Of a stretch of 9,779 nucleotides of DNA, positions 1-6,417 are shown one piece after another. Location of the stretch: positions 1-9,779 of the forward strand of contig CANHHS010000056.1 in the NCBI GenBank assembly GCA_947460445.1, in the 5' to 3' direction. The position numbers and the translations under genes are program-made. Below the pieces are notes generated by a model. That model had not been told where the DNA came from and ran no database searches. It was given only the letters and a program-made list of their open reading frames with translations. How positions within the stretch are numbered: the first letter of the stretch is position 1; every line of letters begins with the position of its first letter. Origin of the DNA: Opitutia bacterium. Its GTDB lineage: Bacteria; Verrucomicrobiota; Verrucomicrobiia; Opitutales; UBA953.

Positions 1-644
1 AGCCGCTGCGCCAGGGCTCCAGGCACGGGTTGGCGTGTGTCTCGCTCAGCGGCAAGGGCAACGGTAGCGACAGCTTTAGCGATAGCATCTGGCCAGACTA
101 CTACGGGGAAAATAGTTTTCTGCGTGAGCGCATGAGCGACGGCGCGACGTATTTCCGTGATGCCCTCACCTTTCCATGCAGAAACCAAAACAACAGGTAC
201 GCCGTTCAATCGATACGAAAGCAGTGGACCATCAATTTCAATTCCGCGCGCTTTCGCTGCATCCATCTGGTTAACTGCAATCACCATGGGCAAGCCTAAC
301 TCGGCAATCTGGGCTGCGAGGAAAAGATTACGGAGAAGGTTTGTCGCATCGCAAACAACGACCACCACGTCGGGCGCACGTTCGTTTTTTACCCGACCAA
401 GCAAAGCATCGACCACCACGCGTTCATCAGGTGACACTGCTGCCAAAGAATAAAGTCCGGGCAAATCAACCAGTTCAACTTTTTGGCCGTCGGCTAATTC
501 ACATGTTCCAGATTTTCGCGCAACGGTAACACCCGGGTAATTTCCCACACGCTGGCGAAGACCCGTGAGGGCATTAAAGAGTGTCGACTTTCCTGTGTTG
601 GGATTTCCAACCAGCACGACGCGAGCTTGTGCGTCTTCGATCAT
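1..644 (-). CDS. feoB: Ferrous iron transport protein B, N-terminal part (cut by window edge)
   Basis: FeoB is the inner-membrane Fe(II) transporter with an N-terminal GTPase domain. Only the first 214 residues are in the window; family members are usually 600-800 residues, so the membrane part lies beyond position 1. The G domain is complete: G1 GNPNTGKS at residues 13-20, the G2 region YPGVT at 36-40, G3 DLPG at 60-63, G4 NQMD at 125-128, and a G5-like VSAWKGEG at 154-161. Residues from about 170 should begin the helical GDI-like domain. The ATG at 644-642 overlaps the feoA stop codon (ATGA), and GGAAA about 7 bases upstream can serve as ribosome binding site, so translation is probably coupled to feoA. 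I see no frameshift or missing motif in the visible part. The family assignment is secure from the G motifs plus the adjacent feoA. Confidence 0.95.
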   Translation of the reverse strand, partial: MIEDAQARVVLVGNPNTGKSTLFNALTGLRQRVGNYPGVTVARKSGTCELADGQKVELVDLPGLYSLAAVSPDERVVVDALLGRVKNERAPDVVVVVCDATNLLRNLFLAAQIAELGLPMVIAVNQMDAAKARGIEIDGPLLSYRLNGVPVVLVSAWKGEGITEIRRAVAHALTQKTIFPVVVWPDAIAKAVATVALAAERDTRQPVPGALAQR

Positions 645-904
645 AACTTTTTCCGTGGCCGCGGCACAGGGCAGTCGGCGGCGATATCAATGAAGATGTC
701 GCGCGCTTCAATGTCGCGCAGGCAGATCTCGATGCCGCCAAATGAAAGCGCAATAGGGTCTCCGAGTGGCGCGCGGCGGACAACCTTCACCACCATCCCT
801 GGTAGTAGGCCTAAAGCCATCAGACGTTGGTCCACCGCCCGCTCAGCGTTGAGCGAGACCACTTTGCCAAACTGGCCCGGCAGTAGTTTGCTAAGGGATA
901 CCAC
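641..904 (-). CDS. feoA: Ferrous iron transport protein A (SH3-like FeoA domain)
   Basis: FeoA is a small cytoplasmic SH3-like protein that works with the FeoB GTPase in Fe(II) uptake. This one has 87 residues, a normal length. The family pattern is clear: an N-terminal LSKLLPGQFGKV stretch (residues 4-15), the RLMALGLLPGMVVKVVRRAPLGDP core (27-50) and the closing strand LRDIEARDIFI (62-72). A short basic tail, PRPRKK, follows. The start is GTG at 904-902; an in-frame TAG lies two codons upstream, so no longer start is possible. An ATG eleven codon-bases further upstream (near 921) is in another frame. The Shine-Dalgarno signal is poor (AGGA only 1 base from the start), and the region is occupied by a Fur-like palindrome. 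The stop codon overlaps the feoB start by ATGA. First gene of a feoAB operon that is probably iron regulated. Confidence 0.95.
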   Translation of the reverse strand: MVSLSKLLPGQFGKVVSLNAERAVDQRLMALGLLPGMVVKVVRRAPLGDPIALSFGGIEICLRDIEARDIFIDIAADCPVPRPRKKL

Positions 905-910
905 GTCCTA

Positions 911-927
911 TTGAGATTCATTCTCAA
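911..927. promoter_or_regulatory. Putative Fur box upstream of feoA
   Basis: A palindrome with perfect 6-base arms, TTGAGA and TCTCAA, around a 5-base centre. Read on the minus strand, the inner 15 bases (926-912) are TGAGAATGAATCTCA. This matches the classical 7-1-7 Fur consensus TGATAATnATTATCA at 11 of 14 informative positions. It covers the end of the predicted -10 hexamer and the expected transcription start and ends 6 bases before the GTG, which is where an iron-responsive repressor would block transcription. The match is seen in the sequence; binding by Fur is inferred from the feo context. Confidence 0.72.
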
Positions 928-954
928 AGTACTCCTTTGGTCTATCGGTGTCAA
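926..954 (-). promoter_or_regulatory. Sigma70-like promoter of feoAB
   Basis: On the minus strand a perfect -35 hexamer TTGACA (954-949) is followed after exactly 17 bases by TACTTT (931-926), a modest -10 hexamer. Transcription would begin near 919, giving a leader of about 15 bases before the feoA GTG. The Fur-like palindrome overlaps the -10 and start site. Exact spacing and location between a terminator and feoA make this a good candidate, although the -10 itself is only a partial match to TATAAT. Confidence 0.65.
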
Positions 955-965
955 TGCCTGCCTCT

Positions 966-988
966 AAAAAGGCCTAAGTGATTGGCCT
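966..988 (-). terminator. Intrinsic terminator after xthA
   Basis: On the minus strand AGGCC (988-984) can pair with GGCCT (974-970) across a 9-base loop, followed directly by TTTT (969-966). It begins 10 bases after the xthA stop codon and ends 12 bases before the feoA -35 hexamer, so it would separate the guaB-xthA transcription unit from feoAB. The stem is only 5 base pairs and the T-run is short, so termination may be partial. Confidence 0.55.
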
Positions 989-997
989 GCTTATGGC

Positions 998-1768
998 TCA
1001 AACAGTCGCACTTATGCGTACCGACACAGGGCAATGATCCGAGCCCGTTATCTCTGGGTGTATCTTTGCTTGGTCCCAGGCGCCGGAAAGACCCCTCGAT
1101 GCCAAAAAGTAATCAAGCCTCCACCCAATATTGCGCTGACGTGCACCCATTCGGTAAGTCCACCAACTGTACTGCTTTTCTAAACCAGGATGCTCAGCTC
1201 GAAACGTATCGATGAACCCGCATTCGCCGAGAAGCCGTCCGAAGGATTCACGCTCCTCATCTGTAAAGCCGGCGTTTTGACGATTCGCTTGAGGGTTCGC
1301 TAAATCAATCGGCTCATGCGCACAGTTAAAATCCCCGCAGACAACGACGGGCTTGGTTTTTTCAAGCTGCGAGAGAAACGCCCGAAAATCTGCATCCCAC
1401 CCAAGTCGGTAATTCAGTCGCGTCAGCTCACGCTGTGAATTTGGCACATAGGCATTCACTAAATAAAATTCTTTAAACTCTGCGGTAAGCACGCGCCCTT
1501 CTCGCGGATGTTCACCAGGGAAATCCGCGTGCACGCTTATAGGCGCAACCTGCGATAAAATCGCCGTGCCTGAATAGCCTTTTTTCTCGGCTTCATGCCA
1601 TGCGGCATGCGCAAAACCTAAATCGATAGCCTGCGCCTTAGCTGTCTCACATTTTGTCTCTTGCAGGCAAAGAATATCCGGTGCACTTGAGCGAATAAAT
1701 TCAGGCAGACCTTTTCCGTGGGCAGAGCGCACACCGTTTACATTCCAGGAAACAATCCGGCAGGTCAC
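998..1768 (-). CDS. xthA: Exodeoxyribonuclease III / AP endonuclease (ExoA/Xth family)
   Basis: This Mg-dependent nuclease cuts DNA at abasic sites and removes 3' blocking groups in base-excision repair; family members also have 3'-5' exonuclease activity. The product has 256 residues, normal for the bacterial Xth/ExoA group. All catalytic motifs of the endonuclease/exonuclease/phosphatase fold are present: SWNVNG with Asn9, LQETK with metal-binding Glu37, NAYVPN with Tyr107, GDFN with Asp146 and Asn148, the GFTDEER recognition loop (167-173), WRLDYF with Asp219, and GSDHCPV with Asp244 and His245. The start is GTG at 1768, only 2 bases after the stop of the upstream gene. No clear Shine-Dalgarno sequence is visible, so translation may depend on coupling. 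It is the last gene of a probable guaB operon and is followed by a hairpin terminator. The symbol could equally be exoA. Confidence 0.96.
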   Translation of the reverse strand: MTCRIVSWNVNGVRSAHGKGLPEFIRSSAPDILCLQETKCETAKAQAIDLGFAHAAWHEAEKKGYSGTAILSQVAPISVHADFPGEHPREGRVLTAEFKEFYLVNAYVPNSQRELTRLNYRLGWDADFRAFLSQLEKTKPVVVCGDFNCAHEPIDLANPQANRQNAGFTDEERESFGRLLGECGFIDTFRAEHPGLEKQYSWWTYRMGARQRNIGWRLDYFLASRGLSGAWDQAKIHPEITGSDHCPVSVRISATV

Positions 1769-1770
1769 TG

Positions 1771-2568
1771 TTAGCGCTTTTGTGGCGTACCAAAGAGAGA
1801 CTTCATCTTGCGATCAATGTCATCACCTGCGCCCTTCGACGGCTCGGGAGCTGCTGGCTTTTCGGCGGGCTTTGACTCAACTTTTGGCTCTGTTTTAACT
1901 TCTGGCTTCTCGGTGGGCGTCGGCGCACGCACGCGGCCCGAAATTTCTGCAAGCCGGACGCGCGCTTGTGCAGCCAGATCCGTATCAGCTGCCTTAATGA
2001 CAAATTTGGCACCCTTGGCGCGAACCTCAACTGTACCATCACCAAAAACCTTACTCACCTGCACGCGCTCACCGGCCGAGAGAGGAATTTCTGCAATGAC
2101 ATCTTCTCCTTCCATCACTTCTGCATTCACTTCTTTATTCAAAGTAATCGAAGGAGGCCAAGCAGCTGGTTTGATACAAAGTTCGCGGAAGTCTACAGGC
2201 TCTTCAGCCGCAACCGGCACTTCAACAGCAGGCGTCACGGGCGGAGTTGGCTTCGGTTGCGTTACTTCGGCAACAGGCGCCTCCTTGACGATGCTCACGG
2301 GCGTTTGGGTCGTCTTAGTTGTATTTGAACTTCCAGAGGACGTGGTCGTTCCATTGGCCGGTCTCCCAAAAAGATTGGCTGGCTCAGACGCGTTCTGAGG
2401 CTTCGTTTCAGCCACGGGTTTTGTTGTCACTGTCGATGGGCCCTTGGAGACAGTCGTCGGGCCGCGCTCACGTGCCGAACGTGCTTCCGGCAAATAATAG
2501 GCTGCGACAAAAAACCCTAGGGCAAAACCAAGGGCAATCTGCAGGAATGATCTTAAAAGAGAGAGCAT
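1771..2568 (-). CDS. Membrane-anchored proline/lysine-rich protein with possible SH3-like domain, unknown function
   Basis: I do not recognise this 265-residue protein. Residues 4-24 (LLRSFLQIALGFALGFFVAAY) form one hydrophobic segment preceded by a single Arg and followed by a charged stretch, which fits an N-terminal membrane anchor or uncleaved signal. Residues 35-125 are a low-complexity Thr/Ser/Pro/Val-rich linker. Residues 129-202 form the only compact region, with alternating strands and turns (TLNKEVNAEVMEGEDVIAEI, GERVQVSKVFGDGTVEVRA) that resemble a bacterial SH3-like or other small beta-barrel domain. Residues 215-247 are a Pro/Glu/Lys repeat-like tail, and the last residues, DDIDRKMKSLFG, may be a short helix. 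A Cys at 131 is the only cysteine. It starts 6 bases after the guaB stop, with GGAAG 10 bases before the ATG as ribosome binding site, and ends 2 bases before xthA. The gene is clearly real because it is tightly packed and collinear; its job, perhaps in the cell envelope, is inference. Confidence 0.8.
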   Translation of the reverse strand: MLSLLRSFLQIALGFALGFFVAAYYLPEARSARERGPTTVSKGPSTVTTKPVAETKPQNASEPANLFGRPANGTTTSSGSSNTTKTTQTPVSIVKEAPVAEVTQPKPTPPVTPAVEVPVAAEEPVDFRELCIKPAAWPPSITLNKEVNAEVMEGEDVIAEIPLSAGERVQVSKVFGDGTVEVRAKGAKFVIKAADTDLAAQARVRLAEISGRVRAPTPTEKPEVKTEPKVESKPAEKPAAPEPSKGAGDDIDRKMKSLFGTPQKR

Positions 2569-2574
2569 GTAAAA

Positions 2575-4149
2575 TTAACTTCCGGCTTTAATTTCAATGA
2601 CGTCATGCGGGGCAGCCTCGCGCAAGCCGGCAGGCGAAACGCGGACAAACCTAGCCTTCTCGCGGTGTTCAGCCAAGTCGCGTGCGCCTAGATACCCTAA
2701 GCCGCTTTGGACGCCGCCCGACAATGTGCCGAGCACTTTATCAACCGTACCCGAGACCTCCTTAAGAGCCTCAATGCCTTCCGGTGCGACTTTGGTAAAT
2801 TTGCCAGACTTCTCGTGACCATAGCGCGAAGCAGAACCTTTTCGCATAGCTTCAAGCGAACCCATGCCGCGGTACTCTTTATAAGTTTTGCCGTTAATCT
2901 CTAAAATCTTTCCAGGTGCCTCGCGGCAACCTGCCAGCATGCCGCCGAGAATAACCGCGTCAGCTAATGTGAGCGCTTTGACGACATCACCGCTCTTCGT
3001 GATTCCACCATCGGCAATGATACGAACGCCACGCTTACGTGCGGCCACCGAAGAAACGTAGAGCGCTGTCAGCTGCGGAATGCCCACGCCAGCAACAATA
3101 CGCGTTGTGCAAATCGAACCTGGGCCTTGGCCAATCTTAATAGAATTAGCACCCGCATCGGCGAGAAACTCAACGCCATCCCCACTGGTTACATTCCCTG
3201 CAATGAGTGTTAACTTAGGGAAGGCTTTGCGCAAGGCGCGCACCGCATCGCCAACACCCTTCGAGAATCCATGAGCGGTTGAAACTGCGCAGGCATCAAG
3301 ACCAGCGTCGAGTAAGGATCCGACGTGATTGATGAGACGGTCACGATCAAGTACACCCTCGCTATCGCGAGGCACTGCAACGGCGACGCCGACGCGGAGG
3401 CGGAAATTAGCATCCCGCGTTGGACGTAAGTTCGCTCGCGACTCATCCGAAATACGTTCGATGTCTGAAAGTGTGAAGAGGCCGCGCAAACGTCCCTTAG
3501 GGTCTACCACTAAAAGTTTATTGAGGCCGACGCGCTCGGAGAAAATGCGATCGGCTGTAGCTATCGGATCTTTGCCTAAATCTTTTTCTGAGACGGCGAG
3601 TACTTTTTCGACCGGGATCATCGCAGCCTGCACGGTTCGCATACGGTGGCGATCCTTGACGGCGTTACCAGGAAGCAGCCCGAGTAATCGCCCTTCTTTA
3701 TCAACAACAGGGAATGTGCTGAAGGAGAGACCGTCGCGCTCAATACGTGCAAGCACATCGCCGATGGTTGCATCGGCAACGACGGTTGCGGGATCTGCAA
3801 TCATTCCATGAATATGGTTTTTGACGCGCTGAACTTCGCGAAGCTGGTCAGCCTCGGACATATTATAGTGCAACAAGCCGAGGCCACCGTTGAGCGCCAT
3901 CGCAATGGCCATTTGGTGCTCCGTCACTGTATCCATATCGGACGAGAGAATCGGCAGGGATAATGAAATTTGGTCCGATAGCGACGTATCGAGCCGTGTC
4001 TGGCGCGGCAAAACGTCCGAATGGAGGGTCGCCAGCGAGATGTCGTCGTAGGTCAATCCATAGCCCGCATGGGACTCAAAGAAAGACTTCGCCGGCAGGT
4101 AGAACTGACTATCGACGTTGCTTGAGGACTTCTTGGGGGAAACAGCCAT
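2575..4149 (-). CDS. guaB: Inosine-5'-monophosphate dehydrogenase with CBS pair
   Basis: IMPDH oxidises IMP to XMP with NAD, the committed step to guanine nucleotides. The product has 524 residues. After a ~30-residue N-terminal extension comes LTYDDISL (32-39), then the first half of the TIM barrel with MDTVTE (72-77), a CBS pair at about 112-235, and the second half with GNV (318-320), the catalytic loop GPGSICTTR (342-350, Cys347), IADGGI (378-383), the YRGMGS phosphate loop (426-431) and the mobile flap with Arg442-Tyr443. The flap Arg-Tyr favours IMPDH over GMP reductase. Two normally conserved spots differ: Ser290 where an Asp of the DxxHG region is usual, and SSDMDT at 69-74 where SAAMDT or SSPMDT is usual. 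The chosen ATG is at 4149; an in-frame ATG at 4233 would add 28 residues of non-homologous sequence running into the menC leader. First gene of a probable guaB-unknown-xthA operon. Confidence 0.93.
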   Translation of the reverse strand: MAVSPKKSSSNVDSQFYLPAKSFFESHAGYGLTYDDISLATLHSDVLPRQTRLDTSLSDQISLSLPILSSDMDTVTEHQMAIAMALNGGLGLLHYNMSEADQLREVQRVKNHIHGMIADPATVVADATIGDVLARIERDGLSFSTFPVVDKEGRLLGLLPGNAVKDRHRMRTVQAAMIPVEKVLAVSEKDLGKDPIATADRIFSERVGLNKLLVVDPKGRLRGLFTLSDIERISDESRANLRPTRDANFRLRVGVAVAVPRDSEGVLDRDRLINHVGSLLDAGLDACAVSTAHGFSKGVGDAVRALRKAFPKLTLIAGNVTSGDGVEFLADAGANSIKIGQGPGSICTTRIVAGVGIPQLTALYVSSVAARKRGVRIIADGGITKSGDVVKALTLADAVILGGMLAGCREAPGKILEINGKTYKEYRGMGSLEAMRKGSASRYGHEKSGKFTKVAPEGIEALKEVSGTVDKVLGTLSGGVQSGLGYLGARDLAEHREKARFVRVSPAGLREAAPHDVIEIKAGS

Positions 4150-4255
4150 GTGATTCGTGTTTCCCCAATGGGTGTTAGGGAGCCCCCCATACCTCGGCAA
4201 GGAGATAAGGGCTCGAACTTGCACGAAGCCCAAGAATGAGCGAGATTATGGCCCT
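4150..4255. other. Divergent intergenic region between guaB and menC
   Basis: These 106 bases must contain the promoters of both the guaB operon (minus) and the menCE operon (plus). I see no strong hexamer pair for either. A plus-strand TTGCAC at 4219-4224 with GATTAT at 4244-4249 has a 19-base spacing, which is poor. A small inverted repeat, GGGCT (4209-4213) and AGCCC (4227-4231), lies in the middle and has no T-run, so it is not an obvious terminator. No riboswitch-like architecture is recognisable. Confidence 0.6.
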
Positions 4256-5215
4256 ATGGGCACCAACCGCCTCGACTTTCGCCGTATTCGGCGGCGTTTT
4301 CGAACGCCCTTACGAACGGGCGTTGGTTTGGTTGAGTCCGTTGACCGCCTGATCATTAGGGGTGAAGACGCCAGCGGTGTTATCGGCTACGGAGAAATTG
4401 CCCCATGGCCTGGCTTCAAAACCGAATCGGTCGATGAAGCAGAGCGGATGGTTCGGGCTGCCCAAGGAAATTTGGCGCAACTCCGTCATGATGTTCAAAA
4501 AAATGTGCAGGCCCTGCCCTGCCTCGCGTCCGCACTTTCGATGCTCAACGCCTGGAGTGAAATTAAAAAGTTTAGTGGCGGGCTACATTGCGCAGCCCTT
4601 CTAAGAGAAGGCGCGACTCCTGACGAAGCAGCCGCTCGTGTCGCTCAAGGATTCTCCGTTCTTAAATTAAAAATTGGTCCGGCCACGACAGAAGAATCTG
4701 TTCGGGCGATCCTTGCCGTCACGCCGCAGTCGACTTCCTTGCGCCTTGATGCCAACGGCTTGCTAACACTTGTACCTGCGCGAGCGTGGACAGAATTCGT
4801 GCGTAATGAGCCTCGGATTGAATACATCGAACAACCCCTGCCGGTTGATCACGCAGGTTACACTTCACTTGGGCCCGAAAAAATTGCCTGCGATGAATCT
4901 TTCACAAGCCCACGCAATGATGCCCGTTGGCCGGACGCGATTATTGTGAAGCCAAGCCTCGTAGGCGATTGGGACGCCTTCCGCACATGGTCCAAAAGTG
5001 TCGGTGTTAAATTTATTGCTTCCTCGTGCTTCGAAACAGCCATTGGTCGGCAAGCTGCGCTGGCTTTTGCGGCCGAACGTCTAGCTAAAGAGACTGTAGG
5101 GTTTGATACCCTTGGCTGGTTCGAGCCTGATGGCCGTGATCGACACACGCCCGGTCCAATCGTACACGGACTACCAAATTATGACTGGGAGAAGTTTTGG
5201 GGGGAGGTCGCATGA
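4256..5215 (+). CDS. menC: o-Succinylbenzoate synthase (enolase superfamily)
   Basis: MenC dehydrates SHCHC to o-succinylbenzoate in menaquinone synthesis. The product has 319 residues, typical for the family. The N-terminal capping domain (about 1-100) includes GYGEIAPWPGF at 44-54. The barrel carries the full superfamily catalytic set: Lys137 and Lys139 in LKLKIG, metal ligands Asp165 (RLDANG), Glu192 (IEQPL) and Asp213 (ACDES), and Lys232 (IIVKPS). Sequence alone cannot separate o-succinylbenzoate synthase from related epimerases or racemases of this superfamily, but the ATGA overlap with a MenE-like ligase makes the menaquinone role very likely. The ATG at 4256 was chosen because it leaves the usual short N-terminus; the longer in-frame ATG at 4157 would add 33 residues of unlike composition and nearly run into the guaB start. 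No strong ribosome binding site precedes 4256. Confidence 0.9.
   Translation: MGTNRLDFRRIRRRFRTPLRTGVGLVESVDRLIIRGEDASGVIGYGEIAPWPGFKTESVDEAERMVRAAQGNLAQLRHDVQKNVQALPCLASALSMLNAWSEIKKFSGGLHCAALLREGATPDEAAARVAQGFSVLKLKIGPATTEESVRAILAVTPQSTSLRLDANGLLTLVPARAWTEFVRNEPRIEYIEQPLPVDHAGYTSLGPEKIACDESFTSPRNDARWPDAIIVKPSLVGDWDAFRTWSKSVGVKFIASSCFETAIGRQAALAFAAERLAKETVGFDTLGWFEPDGRDRHTPGPIVHGLPNYDWEKFWGEVA
5200..5206 (+). promoter_or_regulatory. Strong ribosome binding site of menE
   Basis: GGGGAGG lies inside the end of menC, 5 bases before the ATG at 5212. It fixes this ATG as the menE start rather than an in-frame ATG five codons upstream (5197), which lacks such a signal. Together with the ATGA overlap it indicates efficient re-initiation after menC. 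Confidence 0.75.
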
Positions 5216-6417
5216 GCTCTGCACGTTTTATTTTACATGCCGACTACGCTGCCTATCTGGAAGCTGCGCTATCGGCGATTACTGGGTCAGTGCCCGTTTT
5301 TCTCGGCAATCCTCATTGGTCGGAAGCGGACTTAGCTGAAGCGTGCCGACAAATTCCGCGCGGTACAGAAACTATCGGTGGCAACGCACGTGCTGACGGC
5401 CTATCTCCTTGCGACTGGCCGCATGCATGGCGCGGACGAATCATGATCCCGACAGGCGGAACGGGTGGGCGTGTTAAATTTGTGATTCACGACCAAAAAA
5501 CCCTCCGCGCGGCAGCACTCGCATTGCGAGACTTCCTCATCGAACGTAAGTTGCCGGCAACACTTCACTGCGTTGTACTCACGCCGCCGTGGCACGTCAG
5601 TGGACTCATGCCCGCCATTCGTGCCAAAGAAACGGGTGGCAGTTATCAAGTGCTCGATGGCCGGTTTAAAACTATCAACGCACTTCCCGAAGTAAAATTA
5701 CCGACAGACGGCACACGCATTGCCTCGCTCGTGCCTGCGCAACTCTCCCGACTGCTGGAACACGCAGAAGGCGAGCGTTGGATAAAGCAATTTGATCTCG
5801 TGCTTCTCGGGGGATCATCCACCCCGCCATCACTCCTCGGGCTCATTCGAAAACTTCGATTACCTATCGCCCTCACTTATGGCATGACTGAAACAGGTGC
5901 AGCCATCGCCCTTTGTCCGCCTGAGAAACTTTGGAATGAAAGTGTCCCTCGCGGGGATCCTTTGCCGGGTGTTCGTCTCGAAATTCGAGGCGGCCGTATT
6001 TTTGTCCATACGCCAAGTCTGTGTCACGGCTACTGGCCAGCGTCGCCATTTTCTTCCCCGTACGATACCGGCGACCTAGGCGATATCGATGCAGCTGGTA
6101 GCCTACGTGTAACGGGACGAGCAGATCGCATACTCTCAACGGGTGGCGAAAAAGTCGACCCATCCCGAGTCGAAGCTGTTCTGACTTCCCATGGCCTAGC
6201 TAAAGCTGCCTATGTATTTGGCCTGCCCGATGAAACTTGGGGAAGTCTTTTGGTCGCAACGGTTGTCGCGCCACCGTCGCTCGAAGCCGCCCTACGCTTG
6301 GCAGCTGAAAAACTTGAGCCAGCCGCACGTCCACGTCGCTACCTATTTGTCGACGAGCTCCCTTTTGATGCACGTGGAAAAATCGATGCAGAAAAACTCG
6401 GCGGGCTTTGGGCTTAA
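5212..6417 (+). CDS. menE: o-Succinylbenzoate-CoA ligase (AMP-forming, ANL superfamily)
   Basis: MenE activates o-succinylbenzoate with ATP and joins it to CoA, the step after MenC. The product has 401 residues, shorter than the usual 450-490, mainly because the N-terminal region before the P-loop is only about 78 residues. Adenylate-forming motifs occur in order: the P-loop-like PTGGTGGRVKF at 80-90, LTYGMTETG at 221-229 with Glu227, YDTGD at 284-288 with Asp288, the hinge GRADRILSTGGEKVDP at 302-317 with Arg303 and Asp305, and the C-terminal lysine in ARGKID at 388-392 (Lys390), which completes the adenylation site. The P-loop departs from the usual TSGTTGxPK form by having Gly in place of Ser and of the second Thr, and no Pro before the Lys. 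It overlaps menC by ATGA, and its 3' end overlaps that of kdsA by 4 bases on the opposite strand. Confidence 0.88.
   Translation: MSSARFILHADYAAYLEAALSAITGSVPVFLGNPHWSEADLAEACRQIPRGTETIGGNARADGLSPCDWPHAWRGRIMIPTGGTGGRVKFVIHDQKTLRAAALALRDFLIERKLPATLHCVVLTPPWHVSGLMPAIRAKETGGSYQVLDGRFKTINALPEVKLPTDGTRIASLVPAQLSRLLEHAEGERWIKQFDLVLLGGSSTPPSLLGLIRKLRLPIALTYGMTETGAAIALCPPEKLWNESVPRGDPLPGVRLEIRGGRIFVHTPSLCHGYWPASPFSSPYDTGDLGDIDAAGSLRVTGRADRILSTGGEKVDPSRVEAVLTSHGLAKAAYVFGLPDETWGSLLVATVVAPPSLEAALRLAAEKLEPAARPRRYLFVDELPFDARGKIDAEKLGGLWA

Noticed and set aside
960..973. GCCT/AGGC short inverted repeat as a separate terminator or operator
   Set aside because: Only 4-base arms, and it shares bases with the better AGGCC/GGCCT hairpin followed by TTTT.
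1808..2398. 196-codon plus-strand open frame opposite the Pro/Thr-rich gene
   Set aside because: It lies antisense to a well-packed operon gene, and its Ser/Thr/Gly-rich product reflects the biased codons of the complementary strand.
3329..3811. 160-codon plus-strand open frame inside guaB
   Set aside because: Antisense shadow; its Arg/Ser-rich composition is an artefact of the opposite strand and it has no family motif.
4150..4233. N-terminal extension of guaB from an in-frame ATG at 4233
   Set aside because: The extra 28 residues do not resemble the family and overlap the menC leader; the ATG at 4149 already leaves about 30 residues before the first conserved motif.
4157..4255. N-terminal extension of menC from an in-frame ATG at 4157
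   Set aside because: It would add 33 residues unlike MenC and begin 8 bases from the guaB start, leaving no space for promoters.
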